Part shown: in pieces, positions 36,101 to 48,300 of the stretch
Layout of the letters: every line of letters begins with the position of its first letter
Position numbering within the stretch: position 1 is the stretch's first letter
Assembly (NCBI RefSeq): GCF_018687715.1
Contig: NC_056758.1
Location: 30,546,967 to 30,610,966 of the forward strand
DNA length: 64,000 nt
Origin: Carya illinoinensis
Taxonomy: Eukaryota; Streptophyta; Magnoliopsida; Fagales; Juglandaceae
Direction: 5' to 3'
Position numbers and translations under genes: made by a program
The notes under the pieces: model-generated
What the model was told of the DNA's origin: nothing
The model's input: the letters and a program-made list of their open reading frames with translations, nothing else
The model's database searches: none

Positions 36101-36825
36101 TAAATTAACAAACCCAACACATTGGCTCCTTTAGTTTCAACTACTTTAAAAAAATAAAAATTAAAAATTAAATTAAATTAAAAATAAAAATAAAAAAATA
36201 AAAAATAAAAAATAAAAACAAGAAGAAGAAGAAGAAGAAGAAGAAGAAGCTAGAGGTGCTGTTATTTAGGTAACAAAATCGTTTCGATTTCAAAGAATCA
36301 ATTCAGACTTAAGCATCCGTGGCTTCAGTTTCAATTTTATTGAGATGTAGGCGTGAAGAAATCTCCCGCATCGAATAGAAACATCAGACTTAGGTGGTTA
36401 ATAAAACAATTGAACCAAAACGCGTAAGCCTTAAGGTTTTGGGTTAAGACGGTATCTCCACAATAAACACCTAACATCGGCCGGAGATGCACGCAATTCA
36501 ACAGAAATTCAACAAACAAACTTGAAACAAGATGATAAAATCGCAAGAAATCGACAAAATGCCTTCACTTATATTCATAACCAAAAAAAAAAGATGGGGA
36601 AGAATTGGATACCTCATTTTCGGAGGTGGGAGTGGTGGTGAGAGAGGAAGGAATTTGCTGGGTAGCGAGTCCTTCTCGACGCTTCTTCTGCAAACTCTCT
36701 TCTCTTCGGTTCTTTCGAATCTCGACCATGGTGTCCTCCCTCCGACGACGACCTTCCTCAGCGTCCACGGCCACCTTGTACCGGTTCCGGCGGACATCGG
36801 TCCTAGCGCTCGGCCTCAGAGACAT
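33118..36825 (-). CDS. IMPA: Importin subunit alpha
   Basis: The nuclear-import adaptor binds classical localisation signals and pairs with importin beta. Ten exons (minus strand): 36825-36613, 36097-35998, 35906-35815, 35703-35572, 35431-35246, 35126-34963, 34846-34768, 34068-33940, 33702-33575 and 33487-33118. All junctions are GT-AG, and the joined frame is 1593 nt, 530 residues, the usual family length. The importin-beta-binding domain is at the N-terminus ([17 protein letters not shown], then RRRRED and KKRREGL). Armadillo repeats follow, with the signal-binding Trp-Asn pairs WALTN, WALGN, WTLSN, WTISN and WALSN. The C-terminus is acidic ([11 protein letters not shown]) and ends GGFNFS. 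Exon 2 could start three bases later (36094, a NAGNAG acceptor). I see no damage. It resembles the IMPA1/IMPA2 group; the exact paralogue is not decided. Confidence 0.96.
36150..36255. repeat. A-rich and (GAA)n tract in importin intron 1
   Basis: AAAAAT/AAATT low-complexity DNA is followed by about ten GAA units (36222-36249). It lies in intron 1 of the importin gene, where the transcript reads it as CUU repeats upstream of exon 2. Confidence 0.9.
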
Positions 36826-37030
36826 GGCTCCTTAGCTCTCTGTACTGATAGAATAGGAGATTAGGTTGGACTGAGAAAAACGAAGAGGAGGCGATGAAAG
36901 AGTGGAAGGAGAGGGAGGGTGCGAGGGATTTTAATTCAAATGGGATCCAGAGCGGGGGGCAGTAAGCCGTGCGAAACTGGGACTGGATTTGCACGTTATT
37001 TACGGAACCGCCACTAATTCGAATTTGAAA
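36826..37030 (-). promoter_or_regulatory. Importin 5' leader and likely promoter
   Basis: The sequence upstream of the importin start is less AT-rich than its surroundings and pyrimidine-rich on the coding strand (TCTCCTTCCACTC type), as in many plant 5' leaders. No clear TATA box is visible, so the transcription start is not placed. Confidence 0.4.
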
Positions 37031-37394
37031 GATTGGGGGTGCACCGCACGTGACTGATCTTTTTATTTTTAACGGTATGATTCATGAAGCTTTTTTGTTC
37101 TCACAATTGAGTCAATTTTTGGGTCAAAGGCTTGAAAGTTGAGACTTTAAACTTATAACGGAAAACAAAATTTAAAATTGAGATTGGGAATGGCAATAAA
37201 CCTAAAAAACGCTTAACATTATAGGTCGGAGTGATACAAATACAATGCTAGCACGTAAAAAGTTAAAACCCTAATATATTTTTCTAAATAAGGAACAAAT
37301 TAGCATAAATTACAAATTCCAAAATACAAAAAATAAAAATGGAAAAAAAATTCTAAAACCAAAGTTACAAAAATCAAAATAAGACAAAAGGGAT

Positions 37395-38112
37395 ACTTGA
37401 AAAGAAAGATGAGATGAGAATTTTGTAAATAGTAGTAAGATAGTTTTATTACTATTTTTTATTTTTATTCACTACTATTTATATTTTATCATTACTTTTT
37501 TACCATTATTTCACTATTATTCACAGATCATCTGAGATTATCCCATTATCCAAATGTAACCTTAATGTTTTATGAGATTTTTGGAAATGAGAATGAAAAA
37601 GTTGAATAAAAAATATTATAAAATTAAAATATTGTTAGAATATAATTTTTTAATGAGTAATGCTACAGACAGTCACTTTTACGTACTATCTGCGTACTTT
37701 ACTGATATGATTAGTTGTATCAATTTTTTTAATACACAACCAATCATCACTTTTCACCTACTTTTCACTACTTTTTACTTCTATTCACTACCATTTAATA
37801 TTTGATCATTATTTTTTCACCATTGCTTCACTACTATCTACAGACCATCTAAGATCATCTCATTAACCAAATGTAAGTTTAATGTTTTATAAAATTTTAG
37901 GAAATGAGAATGAAAAAGTTGAATAAAAAATATTATAAAATTAAAATATTGTTAGAATATAATTTTTTAATGAGTAATGTTACAGACAGTCACTTTTGCA
38001 TACTATCTGCGTACTCCACTGATGTAATTGGTTGTATCAATTTTTTTAATACACAACCAATCATATCAGTAGAGTGCATAGAAAAATATACAAAAGTGAC
38101 TGTACATACAAT
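37395..38112. repeat. Duplicated foldback repeat cluster
   Basis: A unit of about 317 bp is present twice in tandem (for example GGAAATGAGAATG at 37583 and 37900). Each copy includes the family-3 arms (CTACAGACAGTCACTTTT, ACTGATATGATTAGTTGT and GTATTAAAAAAATTG-like centre). The second copy ends with the full right arm, CAAAAGTGACTGT, at about 38093. The leftmost part (GAGATGAGAATTTTG) resembles family 1. I see no gene in it. Confidence 0.65.
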
Positions 38113-38309
38113 TTTTATTTTTTAATATTATTTATTTTTGGAGATTTGAAAATTTTGAATTTTTTTTGTTTAAAATTTTGAAAAAGTTATAATGATTAGT
38201 TTAAAAAAAGTTGCAATGATTAGTTTGAAAGTATTTGTGTTTAAATAATGTTTGGGAATGAAATGAGATGGGATCAAATGAAAACTACTTCTAAACATCT
38301 CCTAAGCCT

Positions 38310-38497
38310 GGCTTGTTTTCACAGACTATCTCATATTATCATTATAATTTTTCTAAATTTCTAAATAAAATACAATAAATAATTCAACATTTTTAAATTT
38401 TAAAATAAAAATAATAATAAAAGTAAAATATTCTAACAATATTTTATTTAACTTTTAACTTTCATCTCATCTTATATGTATAACCAAACGAAGCCTA
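38310..38497. repeat. AT-rich MITE-like repeat (family 1), reversed
   Basis: It reads GGCTTGTTTTCACAGAC... to ...ACCAAACGAAGCC, so the ends form a short inverted repeat (GGCTT/AAGCC). The inside is the reverse of the copies at 1598-1790 and 55545-55725. Confidence 0.6.
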
Positions 38498-39776
38498 AGG
38501 ACCAATGTGAGCCTAATTACTCAGCTTCACAAGTGTTGCAACCCCAAGTGCCGTGAGGCTCCACCTAGAGTGTCACATTTCCAAAAGCGTTGTCCTACAT
38601 AGAATTATCTTATTTGAGAAGCTAAGACCTTTTATTAAGAATAGGGCTATGCAGGCATGGACCCTCGCAACCCAGTCTGCTTAACCAATCTATATGTCCC
38701 ACAAAGAAAAGGGCTGGCAACTACCCGAGTGTAAATGAGTTCTTAACTTAAAAACACATATATGGGCAGGATATCCCACATACTCAAAATATCACACGCT
38801 TGCTCTTATGATTTATACATATAAACCTATATATAAATATACTTTTTTACTCTTATCTCATTTTCTCCTTCAACTCGCCATCCTCTCTTATGTCTCCATT
38901 CTCTTCTCTTATATTCTTCTCATTCCTCTCACTATTCACCTGCTATATTTCCTATTCTTTCTTTCATATTCTTATTTCTCTTCTTATTTTCTTCTTCTTT
39001 TTCTCCTACTCTCAACCTGCTACTTCTTCTCCACTCATGGCCAAGGCGTTGTCGTGGGTTACGACCAAGCTACGTTATATGAAAATATGATGACGATGGC
39101 AGCTATGGATCTGCAAGTTAAAAACCCATGACTATGACTATGGATTTGTGAGCTTTATGACCAACAACCATAGCTGTGGGTCTAAATGTCATGGTCAGCA
39201 CCTTGGATTTATGTTTATATGCATATATAAGAAAATCTATGCACAAATAAGAGAGTTTATTGTTGGTTATGTGCTATTATTTTGATGAATTTACAATTTT
39301 ATGTAATTTGTTGTGAAGAATCTCTTGTTGGACAGGGTGATTGGATGGTGGTGATGTCAATTCACTCATTCGATAAGCAAATGCGAAGGGTAAGAGATAT
39401 GAGCAGGGACAGAGTGTAGGGGTTGATTTAATCATCCTACCCAAGCGAGGACAGGGTGCCAGATGGATAGCTACCTATTTGTATAGGGTGAGTAGAACCC
39501 CTAATTAAGATTAATGCTACAAAATATACTTTTGTCTCACATTTATCTCACTATGTACACCGTGACACTTTTACCACATTTTGATCATTTCTTATTTTTT
39601 AAAAAAAAAAATCAATAATTGATGGACAATATCATCTCATTATGGTAAGATAATAGTAGGATGATAATATAGCTTAAAGAGTTTTCTTTATATTAATGTT
39701 GACATTTATTGTCTACCATCAATATCAACTACAATGTCATAGTTCTATGCGTGTTGACATGCATAATATTAAGCTT
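38498..39776. other. Intergenic, no gene seen
   Basis: Mixed low-complexity DNA. The pyrimidine-rich stretch 38840-39040 gives long hydrophobic open frames that are explained by composition alone. A purine/pyrimidine stretch and short A runs follow. I cannot support a gene or element here. Confidence 0.5.
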
Positions 39777-39991
39777 TATCATAGATAAAATTGTAAATTT
39801 TAATCTAAGCTGGGTTGGCATTGTAACTGGTAGAGAACTAGCTAGTTATTTAGTTATTATTTATACATTTACTTCACTTCACCCATTTTGTATATAAATA
39901 CTGTACATTTCTATCTGTAAAAGTTCAGTTCAAATACAATAGAATCACATATTCCTTTCTTCAGTTTTCAAGATTTGCCTAAATCGTTTCA
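39777..39991 (+). repeat. 5' LTR of Copia E
   Basis: Defined by similarity to 44288-44524 on the left and by the primer site on the right. A TATA box (GTATATAAATAC) is at about 39889-39900, with the matching GTATAAATACC in the right LTR near 44425. Confidence 0.75.
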
Positions 39992-40041
39992 TGGTATTAG
40001 AGTGGATATCTTAGGGTTTCACTTCTATTACCCACTACGAA

Positions 40042-43000
40042 ATGGCTTCCACAACCTTTGTTTCATTGAATGTTGAAGATTCAAGTCCATTTCATTTACA
40101 AAATGGAGATTCGCTTGGATTTGTACTGGTATCCAGGGTGCTTATAGTAGACAATTATCACAATTGGTGTATATCAATGGAGATGGCTTTTGAAAGCCCA
40201 AAATAAGATGAGGTTCATCAATGGACACGTACCGTTGTAATAGTATGATACTTACATGGATCTTGAATTCGGTGTTTAAGGATATTGGAGAAACTATCAT
40301 TTACGTGAAAACACCAAGAGAGATGTGGGAAGACTTGTGAAACCAATTTTGTTAAGGAAATAGACCTAGAATCTTCCAATTGTAAAAATAACTTTCTTCT
40401 CTAACTCAAGATCAAATCACAATGAGTATTTACTATCAATAATTCAAGTGTTTGTGGGATGAGTTATTAAACTATAATTAAATATCTAATTGCACATGTG
40501 GAGCACATAGAAATTGCAGTTGTGGTGTTGCATACATGTTTTTGGAGTATCAACATATCATCATGTTTCTTTGTGGGATTAAATGAGGAATTTTCTCACA
40601 GAGATGGCAAATTTTATTAATGGATCCGCTATGATCGATACTAATTTTTTTTTTTTTTTTGTGATTCAAAAAGAGAAACAGAAAGAAATTGGATCTATGA
40701 TTAGAATTGGGGTAGAATTAGTGACTTTTATGAATAAAAATGTTAAAAATTCAAGATAAAGTCATGAGAAGTTGAGAACTCAAGGTCGAATCTTGGAAGG
40801 CATCAATATAGAAAGGAAAAAGTCTTAAGCACTCATTGTGATATGAAAAATCACACAATAGATAAGTGCTATAAACCCTTCAAATTTCAAGCAAAATTTC
40901 AACTTAAAGCAAAGGGGAAGAGTTTCATCAGCAAATCAACCATTTGAGATTCATAATTCTATGCTTTTCTCTCAAGAAGAGTATCATCAATTAATTACTT
41001 TGATCTGCCCACAACCATCTGATGCACAAAATGCCATTCATCAAACAACCAATGTCTCTAGTCCAAATATGTTACCTACTTTTTCAGGTAAAATTAATTT
41101 TTATTACCACGATAATACAATAGAATTCTTTCAAATTTCTCATCCAACAAAATTGAATCTTTATATTCTGTCTCGAGCACTTGGATCATAAATACGGGTG
41201 CCATAGACTATATTATACTCAGTCAAATTGTTTACCATAATCACATGAATCCTAAACATATTTGTTAAACTTTCAAATAGAGAAAATGTTACAATCACGC
41301 ATCTTGGGACTATATAATTATCTAATAGTTTAGTTCTAAATGATGTATTATATATAGGTGTAACAAGTTTCTCGTATAATCTTCTTTCGATTACTAAGCT
41401 AACTTCTCATTAGAATTGTTGTTTTATTTTCATACTTAATATTTGTTATATTTAGGGTCTTACCCCATGGAAGATGATTGAGAATGGTAGAAGAACAGTT
41501 GGATTATATGTTCTGCAACAACCTTCAGTGAGTGTAGTCAGTAACCCCATTGTATTTCCAAGTGTCAATTATGTACCTGATTTGAATTCTAGACTTTGGC
41601 ATAATTGGCTAGGTTATCCATCATCATCTAGGTTACATGTTCTTGCTAAATCCATTCCAAATATTGTTCTTCAAAATAAAGTTGTAGATGATAATCATTG
41701 TACTGTATGCCCTTTGGAAATACAAAAACGTCTATCCTTTCCAACTCAATCATATAAATCCATTTCTTCCTTTCATTTGGCTCATTGTGATATATGGTTT
41801 CAAGTACATCTTAACCATTGTTGATAATCACTCAAGATCAACTTAAGTGTATCTATTGAATTTCAAATCTGAAGTGAAAGCCACCCTTATAGGATTTTAT
41901 AATCTAATCCTTATATAATTTCCAACAAAAATACAATGTGCAAGGACTTACAATGATTTAGAATTTAATATGAAGGATTTGTTTTCCTATTTTAAGGGCA
42001 TTATACATCAAACTTCTTGTGTTGAAATCCCTTAACAAAACTCAATTGTTGAGAGAAACATCAATATCTTCTCAATGTGTTAAGATTCCAATCCGATATT
42101 CCTTTGAAATTTTGGGATAAGTGTGTTTTAACAACAACTCACATAATCAATCACACTCATTCTCACATTCTAAGTGATAGATCATCACATCAAATTCTTT
42201 ATGGAAATATTCCTTCATATAGTCATTTAAATATCTTTGGCTGTTTGTGTAATATCTCCACTTTAACACAAAACAAATAAAAAATCTCACAATGAGCAAG
42301 AAAATGTGTCTTTGTAGGTTATCCTTTTGGAACCAAGGGATACAAATTATTTGATCTTGATTCTAAAAAAAAATTTGTATGTCGAGATGTTATTATTCAT
42401 GAAACCATATTTCCATTCAAAATCATATTACTAAATTTTATTCTTCTTTACCATTTGATTTTGTATTGCCTAATCCTATTCCAGATTCCTCTCCTAAGTC
42501 TCCTACAGATATTCCTTCTTCCATGTCTCAAAATCCTCTATCAAATTCTTCATTTGCTTCATCAAGTCCAAATGGTCCTTCCCTTCAAGATATCAATCAC
42601 TTTGCTCCTCTTCAAAAGTCCACAAGATAGCACAAAACTCCTTGTTACTTACAACATTACCATTGCAATCTAGCAGCCTCTACTTCTGCCACATCTTCTA
42701 CTAGCTCAACATCTTTACAATCAAGTAATAAATACAACATTTTTTATTTTCTGTCTTAGAAAAATTTATCTCCTTCTCTTTGTGCCTTTAGTGTTTCTAT
42801 CTTATCTAATATAGAACCCAAGTACTACCATCAAGCTGTTATGCACTCTCATTGGAGAAATGCTATATTTACTGAATTACTTGCCTTAGAATCAAATAAT
42901 ACATGGTTTTTTATTGACCTACCGCACAAAATTCCAATTGGATGCAAATAGGTGTATAAAATCAAGTTTAATTCTGATGGATCTATTGAGAAGCATAAAA

Positions 43001-44240
43001 CTAGACTAGTTGCCAATACTTAAAGGGAAGGCCTAGACTATCTAGAAACCTTCTCTCTTGTTGCAAAAATGGCAACAGTTAGTTGATGTTGTTGTTGTTG
43101 TTTTTTTTTTTTTTACTACTTTAGCAGCCATTCATAATTGGGATTTGATAGATTTAGATGTTAGCAATACTTTTTTATTTGAAGATTTGGAAGAAACAGT
43201 ATACATGAAACTTCCTTTTGGGTAACTAAAGAAGGGGGACACAAGAATTTGCAAATTGCAAAAATCTTTGTATGGCTTGAAGCAGACTTCTCAATAGTGG
43301 AACTCAAAGTTCATTGCAACTTTTCTGAACTTGGGTTTTAATCAAACCAAATTAGATTATTTTGTTTACAAGAAAGAAAGATGATTCTTTTGTTGAATTA
43401 TTGGTGTATGTTGATGAAATACTACTAGCCAGCAGTGATTTGGATGTTGCACAGTCCATTAAATCCTCATTGAATGCACATTTCAAGTTAAAGGGCTTAG
43501 GTCTTGTCAAGTATTTTCTGTAAATGGATATTGCTCAATCTAAAAAGGGCATTTCCTTATGTCATCGTAAGTATACTTTAGAAATAATTTCAGATGCTGG
43601 TTTGTTGGGTTGTAAACCTGTTAATTTTCCAATGGACTCTCACTGCAAGTTATCAAATAATGATGGTAAATTTCTTGAAGGTGTTTTTTGTTACAAAAGA
43701 CTTATTGTTAAATTACTTTACCTCACTAATTCAAGACCATACATTATATATCCAGTATATTATTCAAGTCAATTGCTTGATTCTCCTAGAGCTCCATGTA
43801 TGCAAGCAACCCTTAGGATCTTGAAGTATATTAAATTGGCACCAGGGCAGGATCTTTTCTTCTGATTATTGCATATTTCTTGGTGATTCTCTCATATCTT
43901 GGAAATTCAAAAAGCAAAAGACAGTGTTAAGGTCTTTTGAAGAAGCTGAATATAGGTCTATGGCATATATTGTTTGTAAATTGACCTGGCTAGAATCCTT
44001 AGTTTTGTATATGCATCAACAACATCCTAATGCTTCTTTACTCTTATGTGACAATTAAGCTGTCATCCACATTGCAGCTAACTTTGTGTTAAATGAGATA
44101 ATAAAACATATTGAGTTGGATTGTCACTTAATTAGAGAGAAAATTCAAGCTGGAGTTCTTCAAACCTTACATGTTTCTTCCTGTCCTCAACTTGTTGATT
44201 TGCTTACTAAACTCCTTGAATCTGTTCTTTTTCATTCCCT
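40042..44240 (+). pseudogene. Copia E gag-pol remnant
   Basis: The gag remnant starts MASTTFVSLNVEDSSPFHLQ at 40042 and resembles the Retrotran_gag_3 type, but it has stops within about 60 codons. A pre-integrase/integrase piece is at 41474-41824 (LWHNWLGYPSSSRLHVLAK), and further integrase at 42077-42400. Reverse transcriptase follows at about 42840-43850, where the catalytic YVDD reads YVDE. RNase H-like sequence ends near 44240. Many stops and frameshifts make it non-functional. Confidence 0.85.
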
Positions 44241-44287
44241 CTTATCCAAGATTAATGTTAACAATATATACCATTCATCTTGATGGC

Positions 44288-44524
44288 TATCACAGATAAA
44301 ATTGTAAATTTTAATATGAGTTGAGTTTGCATTGTAATTGGTAGAGAACTAGTTAAAGGACTAATTAGTTACTTAGTTACCAGTCAGTTACTATTTTTAC
44401 CTTTATTTCACTTCACTCGTCTGCGTATAAATACCATACATTCCTCTCTGTAAAAGTTCAGATCCAATACAAAAGAATCTCATATTCTTTTCTTCAGTTT
44501 TCAAGACTTGTCTAAATTGTTTCA
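44288..44524 (+). repeat. 3' LTR of Copia E
   Basis: A 237-bp repeat of 39777-39991, diverged and with a short insertion near 44355. Confidence 0.75.
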
Positions 44525-45317
44525 CTCTTATGAAATGTAGATGGAAGAAAGAGTCATTTTGACCTTAAAAAAAAAAAATAGTTATTATAGAAATTACATC
44601 AATGTCTCATGAATTGAGATTTTAGTGTGGTAGAGATAAATATATGAAGTTAACTTAATATTAAATATTTAATACTATTTGATAAATTCATCGGAACAAT
44701 TATAAATTAAGTAAAATCTATTTCATGTATATATTTTTCTCAATTTAGAACATAAAATTCGGTTAATATTTATAGGAATCGAATAATCTGGATTCCATTC
44801 CACCGTTAATCGACCTTATGAGAACTAACTATATTTACTGCCGGGCCTACAGTTAGTATAAATTTAATTTTTAATATATTTAAATATTTTTAAAAAATAA
44901 AAAATACATCAATAAATTAAAAGTCACTTATTTAATTATTAAATAAAAAATTATAAAAATTTAAATATATAAACGGTCAAAATAAAGACAAACTTAAATG
45001 ACATTCTAACATTTTTCATTATATTATTATTAAATGATTTGCCTTTCTTTAAAAATTTCCTCCATTTTAAGAAGGGAATAATTTCATTCATATCTCTACT
45101 GATGAATTACATATTTATTTTTTAAATAATGATAAATATTTTATTTTATTAATATAATTTATTTTTTTAATATAAAATAATTTTTTAAATACATAAAAAA
45201 TATATAAAAATAACTAAATGTAGATGAGAATATGCTAGAGTCATATATCGTTGACATGAAATAATTTTATTTAAAAAATAATTTAACAGAATTGATGTGT
45301 TAATCCTCCGTGGTGCG
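44525..45317. other. AT-rich intergenic upstream of aminotransferase
   Basis: Strongly AT-rich DNA with no supportable frame. The promoter of the aminotransferase gene should lie at its right end. Confidence 0.5.
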
Positions 45318-45325
45318 TATATAAG
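45318..45325 (+). promoter_or_regulatory. TATA box of the aminotransferase gene
   Basis: TATATAAG lies 49 bases before the start codon at 45374, inside GTGCGTATATAAGACAAG. The spacing would give a short 5' leader of about 20-25 bases. Position and sequence fit a plant TATA box; no expression evidence is available here. Confidence 0.5.
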
Positions 45326-45373
45326 ACAAGACATGAGTCGGCGTTCGTGAACTCAACAAGTAGAAACAGAGCA

Positions 45374-48300
45374 ATGGAGGAGAAACTATCAACTGTGGCG
45401 AAGAGTTTTACTTCATCACCCATTCAAGAACTCTCACATCTTGCTCAACGATGCAGCGCCATCAACCTCGCAGAAGGCTTCCCAGATTTCCCTGCACCTG
45501 CTCATATAAAAACCGCAGCCGTTTCGGCCATTAATTCCGATTTCAACCAGTACAGGTTGGTGTCCAACGCTGCAACGTCTTCATTATCAACTACCATTAG
45601 TTTCTTCAGGAAATTAAGATAATTTTGTTGATACCTCATTTGGGCTTGACATTTAATTCGCATTACCTTGTTTCTCCTGAATTTAATAAGCCGTGCACAT
45701 TTTTTTGTCATTCACTACAATTGTACCCACCTTACTAAATTTCTAAGTGGTGGTGACAGTATAGAATTTATAGAAATTTTTATAGGATTTTTGAATTTTC
45801 GAATGCCGTACGAAGCTGAAAATCAATATGGGATGCCTACTCCCAAATCCAAGGGAACGTATTAGCTCTGCTTATGTTATTAATTACTTTGTTAGGCAAA
45901 TCTAAGGCAATGTTTGGTTAGTCAGAATTTTTTTAAAAAATTTTCCTTTTAATATTCTCTGCATTTTTTTCTTTTTAAAAAAAATCAAAGTTCTCAAATA
46001 TTCTCTGCATTTCTTAGAACCAAACATGGCCTTATTTGTTTTTAGAGCATAGAAGGGTTTCAATAATGACAGTAGGCATATGGCTACCAGCACATAAATT
46101 ACACTTGTTTCTCTTGGTGTTTTGGTATCTTTTGAAATTAATGGAGATTAATGTGGCAACGTAAGGCACGTGCAAGGACTATGTGACCACTTGGCAATAA
46201 TGGCAAAGAAAATGCATGGTTTAGATGTGAACCCTCTTACTGATATAGCCATTTGCTGTGGCCAAACAGAGGCATTTGCAGCAGCAGTGTTTGCAAGTAA
46301 GCTCTTTTTGTCTCTCATTAATTCATACTAATATTTTAATTGCATTTTTAGCTTTTCGTACTCGAGAGTAATTCTGTTTTCTGCTATATATGGACAGTAA
46401 TTGATCGAGGTGATGAAGTTGTCCTTTTTGACCCTTCATATGAGACATACGAAGGATGTATTACCATGGCTGGAGGAATCCCAGTATGCTTCTTATTGTC
46501 GATAATTTCCAGTTCTCAATCAGTAGTTATTTATTGGGGGAAATTGAAATGGCAGGTATTTGTGGCACTTGACCCTCCTCATTGGACCTTAGATCCAAAC
46601 AAACTCCTGCAGTCTGTCACTAGGAGAACAAAGGCTATAGTATTGAACAGGTTAGTGAATTCCGTTGAGGGAAAAAGAAAATTGAGTTTTGGTAACAAAA
46701 CGTGCTTGCTCTGGGAAGCCATTTTCCAAAAGTCAGATTATGTTTGTAATCAATGGAAATGCTTATTAAAAAAAATTATAATCAATGGAAATATAGATTA
46801 AGTTAGAAATTTAGAATGCATCCTTTTGTTTTATAAATTAAAAAAGAAGAAGAAAAAACTAATATGATGATTTGTTTTTAGGTTAGTCTCTTGGCCATTA
46901 TTTTTCCATGGGTGTATCCGTTAGACTCACCTAATATCTTCCACCTATGATTTCTGTAGGACAAGCGTTTGAGTTGTTTGAGTGGACACGTATCTGTTAG
47001 ACTCACCTAATATCTTTCCACCTAGGATTGCTGTAGGAAAAGTGTTTGAGTGGACAACTCCAAACAATTTGGCCCATTTGACACAAGATCTGGAAATTTT
47101 TTTGACAAGTACAAGGTCTGCAAATTTTATTTGTTATTACTATATTCTCTCTGTTGATGAGGAAATTAACACTGCAGAGTTGGGTCATGACATGTATATT
47201 CTTTCAAAGAAAAATTGTTGTGAAATATTGATGATTTCAAACTACAAAGGAAATGGTCTAAAAGCAATAGAGTTTTTTTTCATAAAAGAAATGTGTCAAG
47301 TCGTTCCCTCATCAATCTTTGCAATCTATCCTCATAATCAAAAATGATATTTTGATTATTTATCACAGTATAACCAAAGTACTGGTTTTTCTAGATTATG
47401 ACATAGATATGTACTAATGCAAAGTTTCACAGTCCTCAGAATCCAACTGGAAAAGTTTTCAGCAAAGATGAACTTGAAACTATTGCTGGAGTATGCCGCA
47501 CATGGAATTGCCTAGCGATAACAGATGAAGTATGACAATCTTTTGCCTATCAGACTTAACAATGATTGGATAGGTAGATAATTATCACGTGGCATTACAT
47601 ATACTCTCATGGTCTTTTAATGTATAAAATACAGTTCAATTTTTCTAAGCTAATTGTCTCATTTTATAGTTGATTACTGGACTTTTTTGGGGGAGGAGGG
47701 GTGAAGAATGTGTCATGCTGTTTCTAACCTTAGTAACAAGATGTAAGGAACAGAATATTCTAAGAGCAGAGACTCCTTACCATAGAACTGGATCGCGCCA
47801 TAACTTTTGATTTTGTGTTGACTGTTACATTTGGATTGGTGTGATGTGATTGTGGCTGAAAACTGCTGGGATTTATCCCCAATTCTCTTCCCTGCACCAT
47901 TTGGTTGTGGGTGTGATGTTAAATAGTTGTAAAAGACTTGGCTGTATTTTCCCTAAAGTTATTTGGTTTTTTCTTGGATTGGCAGCTCAGGGTCCAATAG
48001 AAACAATAATGAGGTACTATTGCTGAATATTTTAAATTTTTTAACTTAATAGCAAGATGTTTTTCCAGTCATATGAAAGATAGCAGTGAGAGGAAGCAGA
48101 ACATGAGTAGCTATTAAATGGGAACTTAGAAATGTTAAGATATCACCTCTCATGATGGTGTTGGGAGCTGTTCTGACACAGAGACGATTCTAAATAAAGG
48201 AGGGACGAAATTTAACGTGGTTCGGCAATTGCCTACGTCCACAGCTGCTGTAATTTCACTATGAAAGTAATTTTTACAGAAAAAATTCTCTCTGCTCACC

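Larger units (their letters stand above)
39777..44524 (+). mobile_element. Copia LTR retrotransposon E, heavily decayed
   Basis: LTRs of about 215 bp (39777-39991) and 237 bp (44288-44524) share ATAGATAAAATTGTAAATTT, GGTAGAGAACTAG and TGTAAAAGTTCAG. The left LTR ends at TTTCA and the tRNA-Met type primer site TGGTATTAGAG follows at 39992. Remnants of gag, integrase, reverse transcriptase and RNase H lie in Copia order on the plus strand. I cannot find a convincing target-site duplication. The LTR length difference includes a small insertion in the right copy. Confidence 0.85.

Noticed and set aside
38808..39131. A hydrophobic 107-codon frame rich in Leu, Phe and Ser
   Set aside because: Explained by a pyrimidine-rich tract; several overlapping frames have the same look and there is no family match.
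46466..46801. A 111-codon frame joining exons 3 and 4 of the aminotransferase
   Set aside because: It reads through an intron; the GT-AG junctions restore the family sequence and frame without it.
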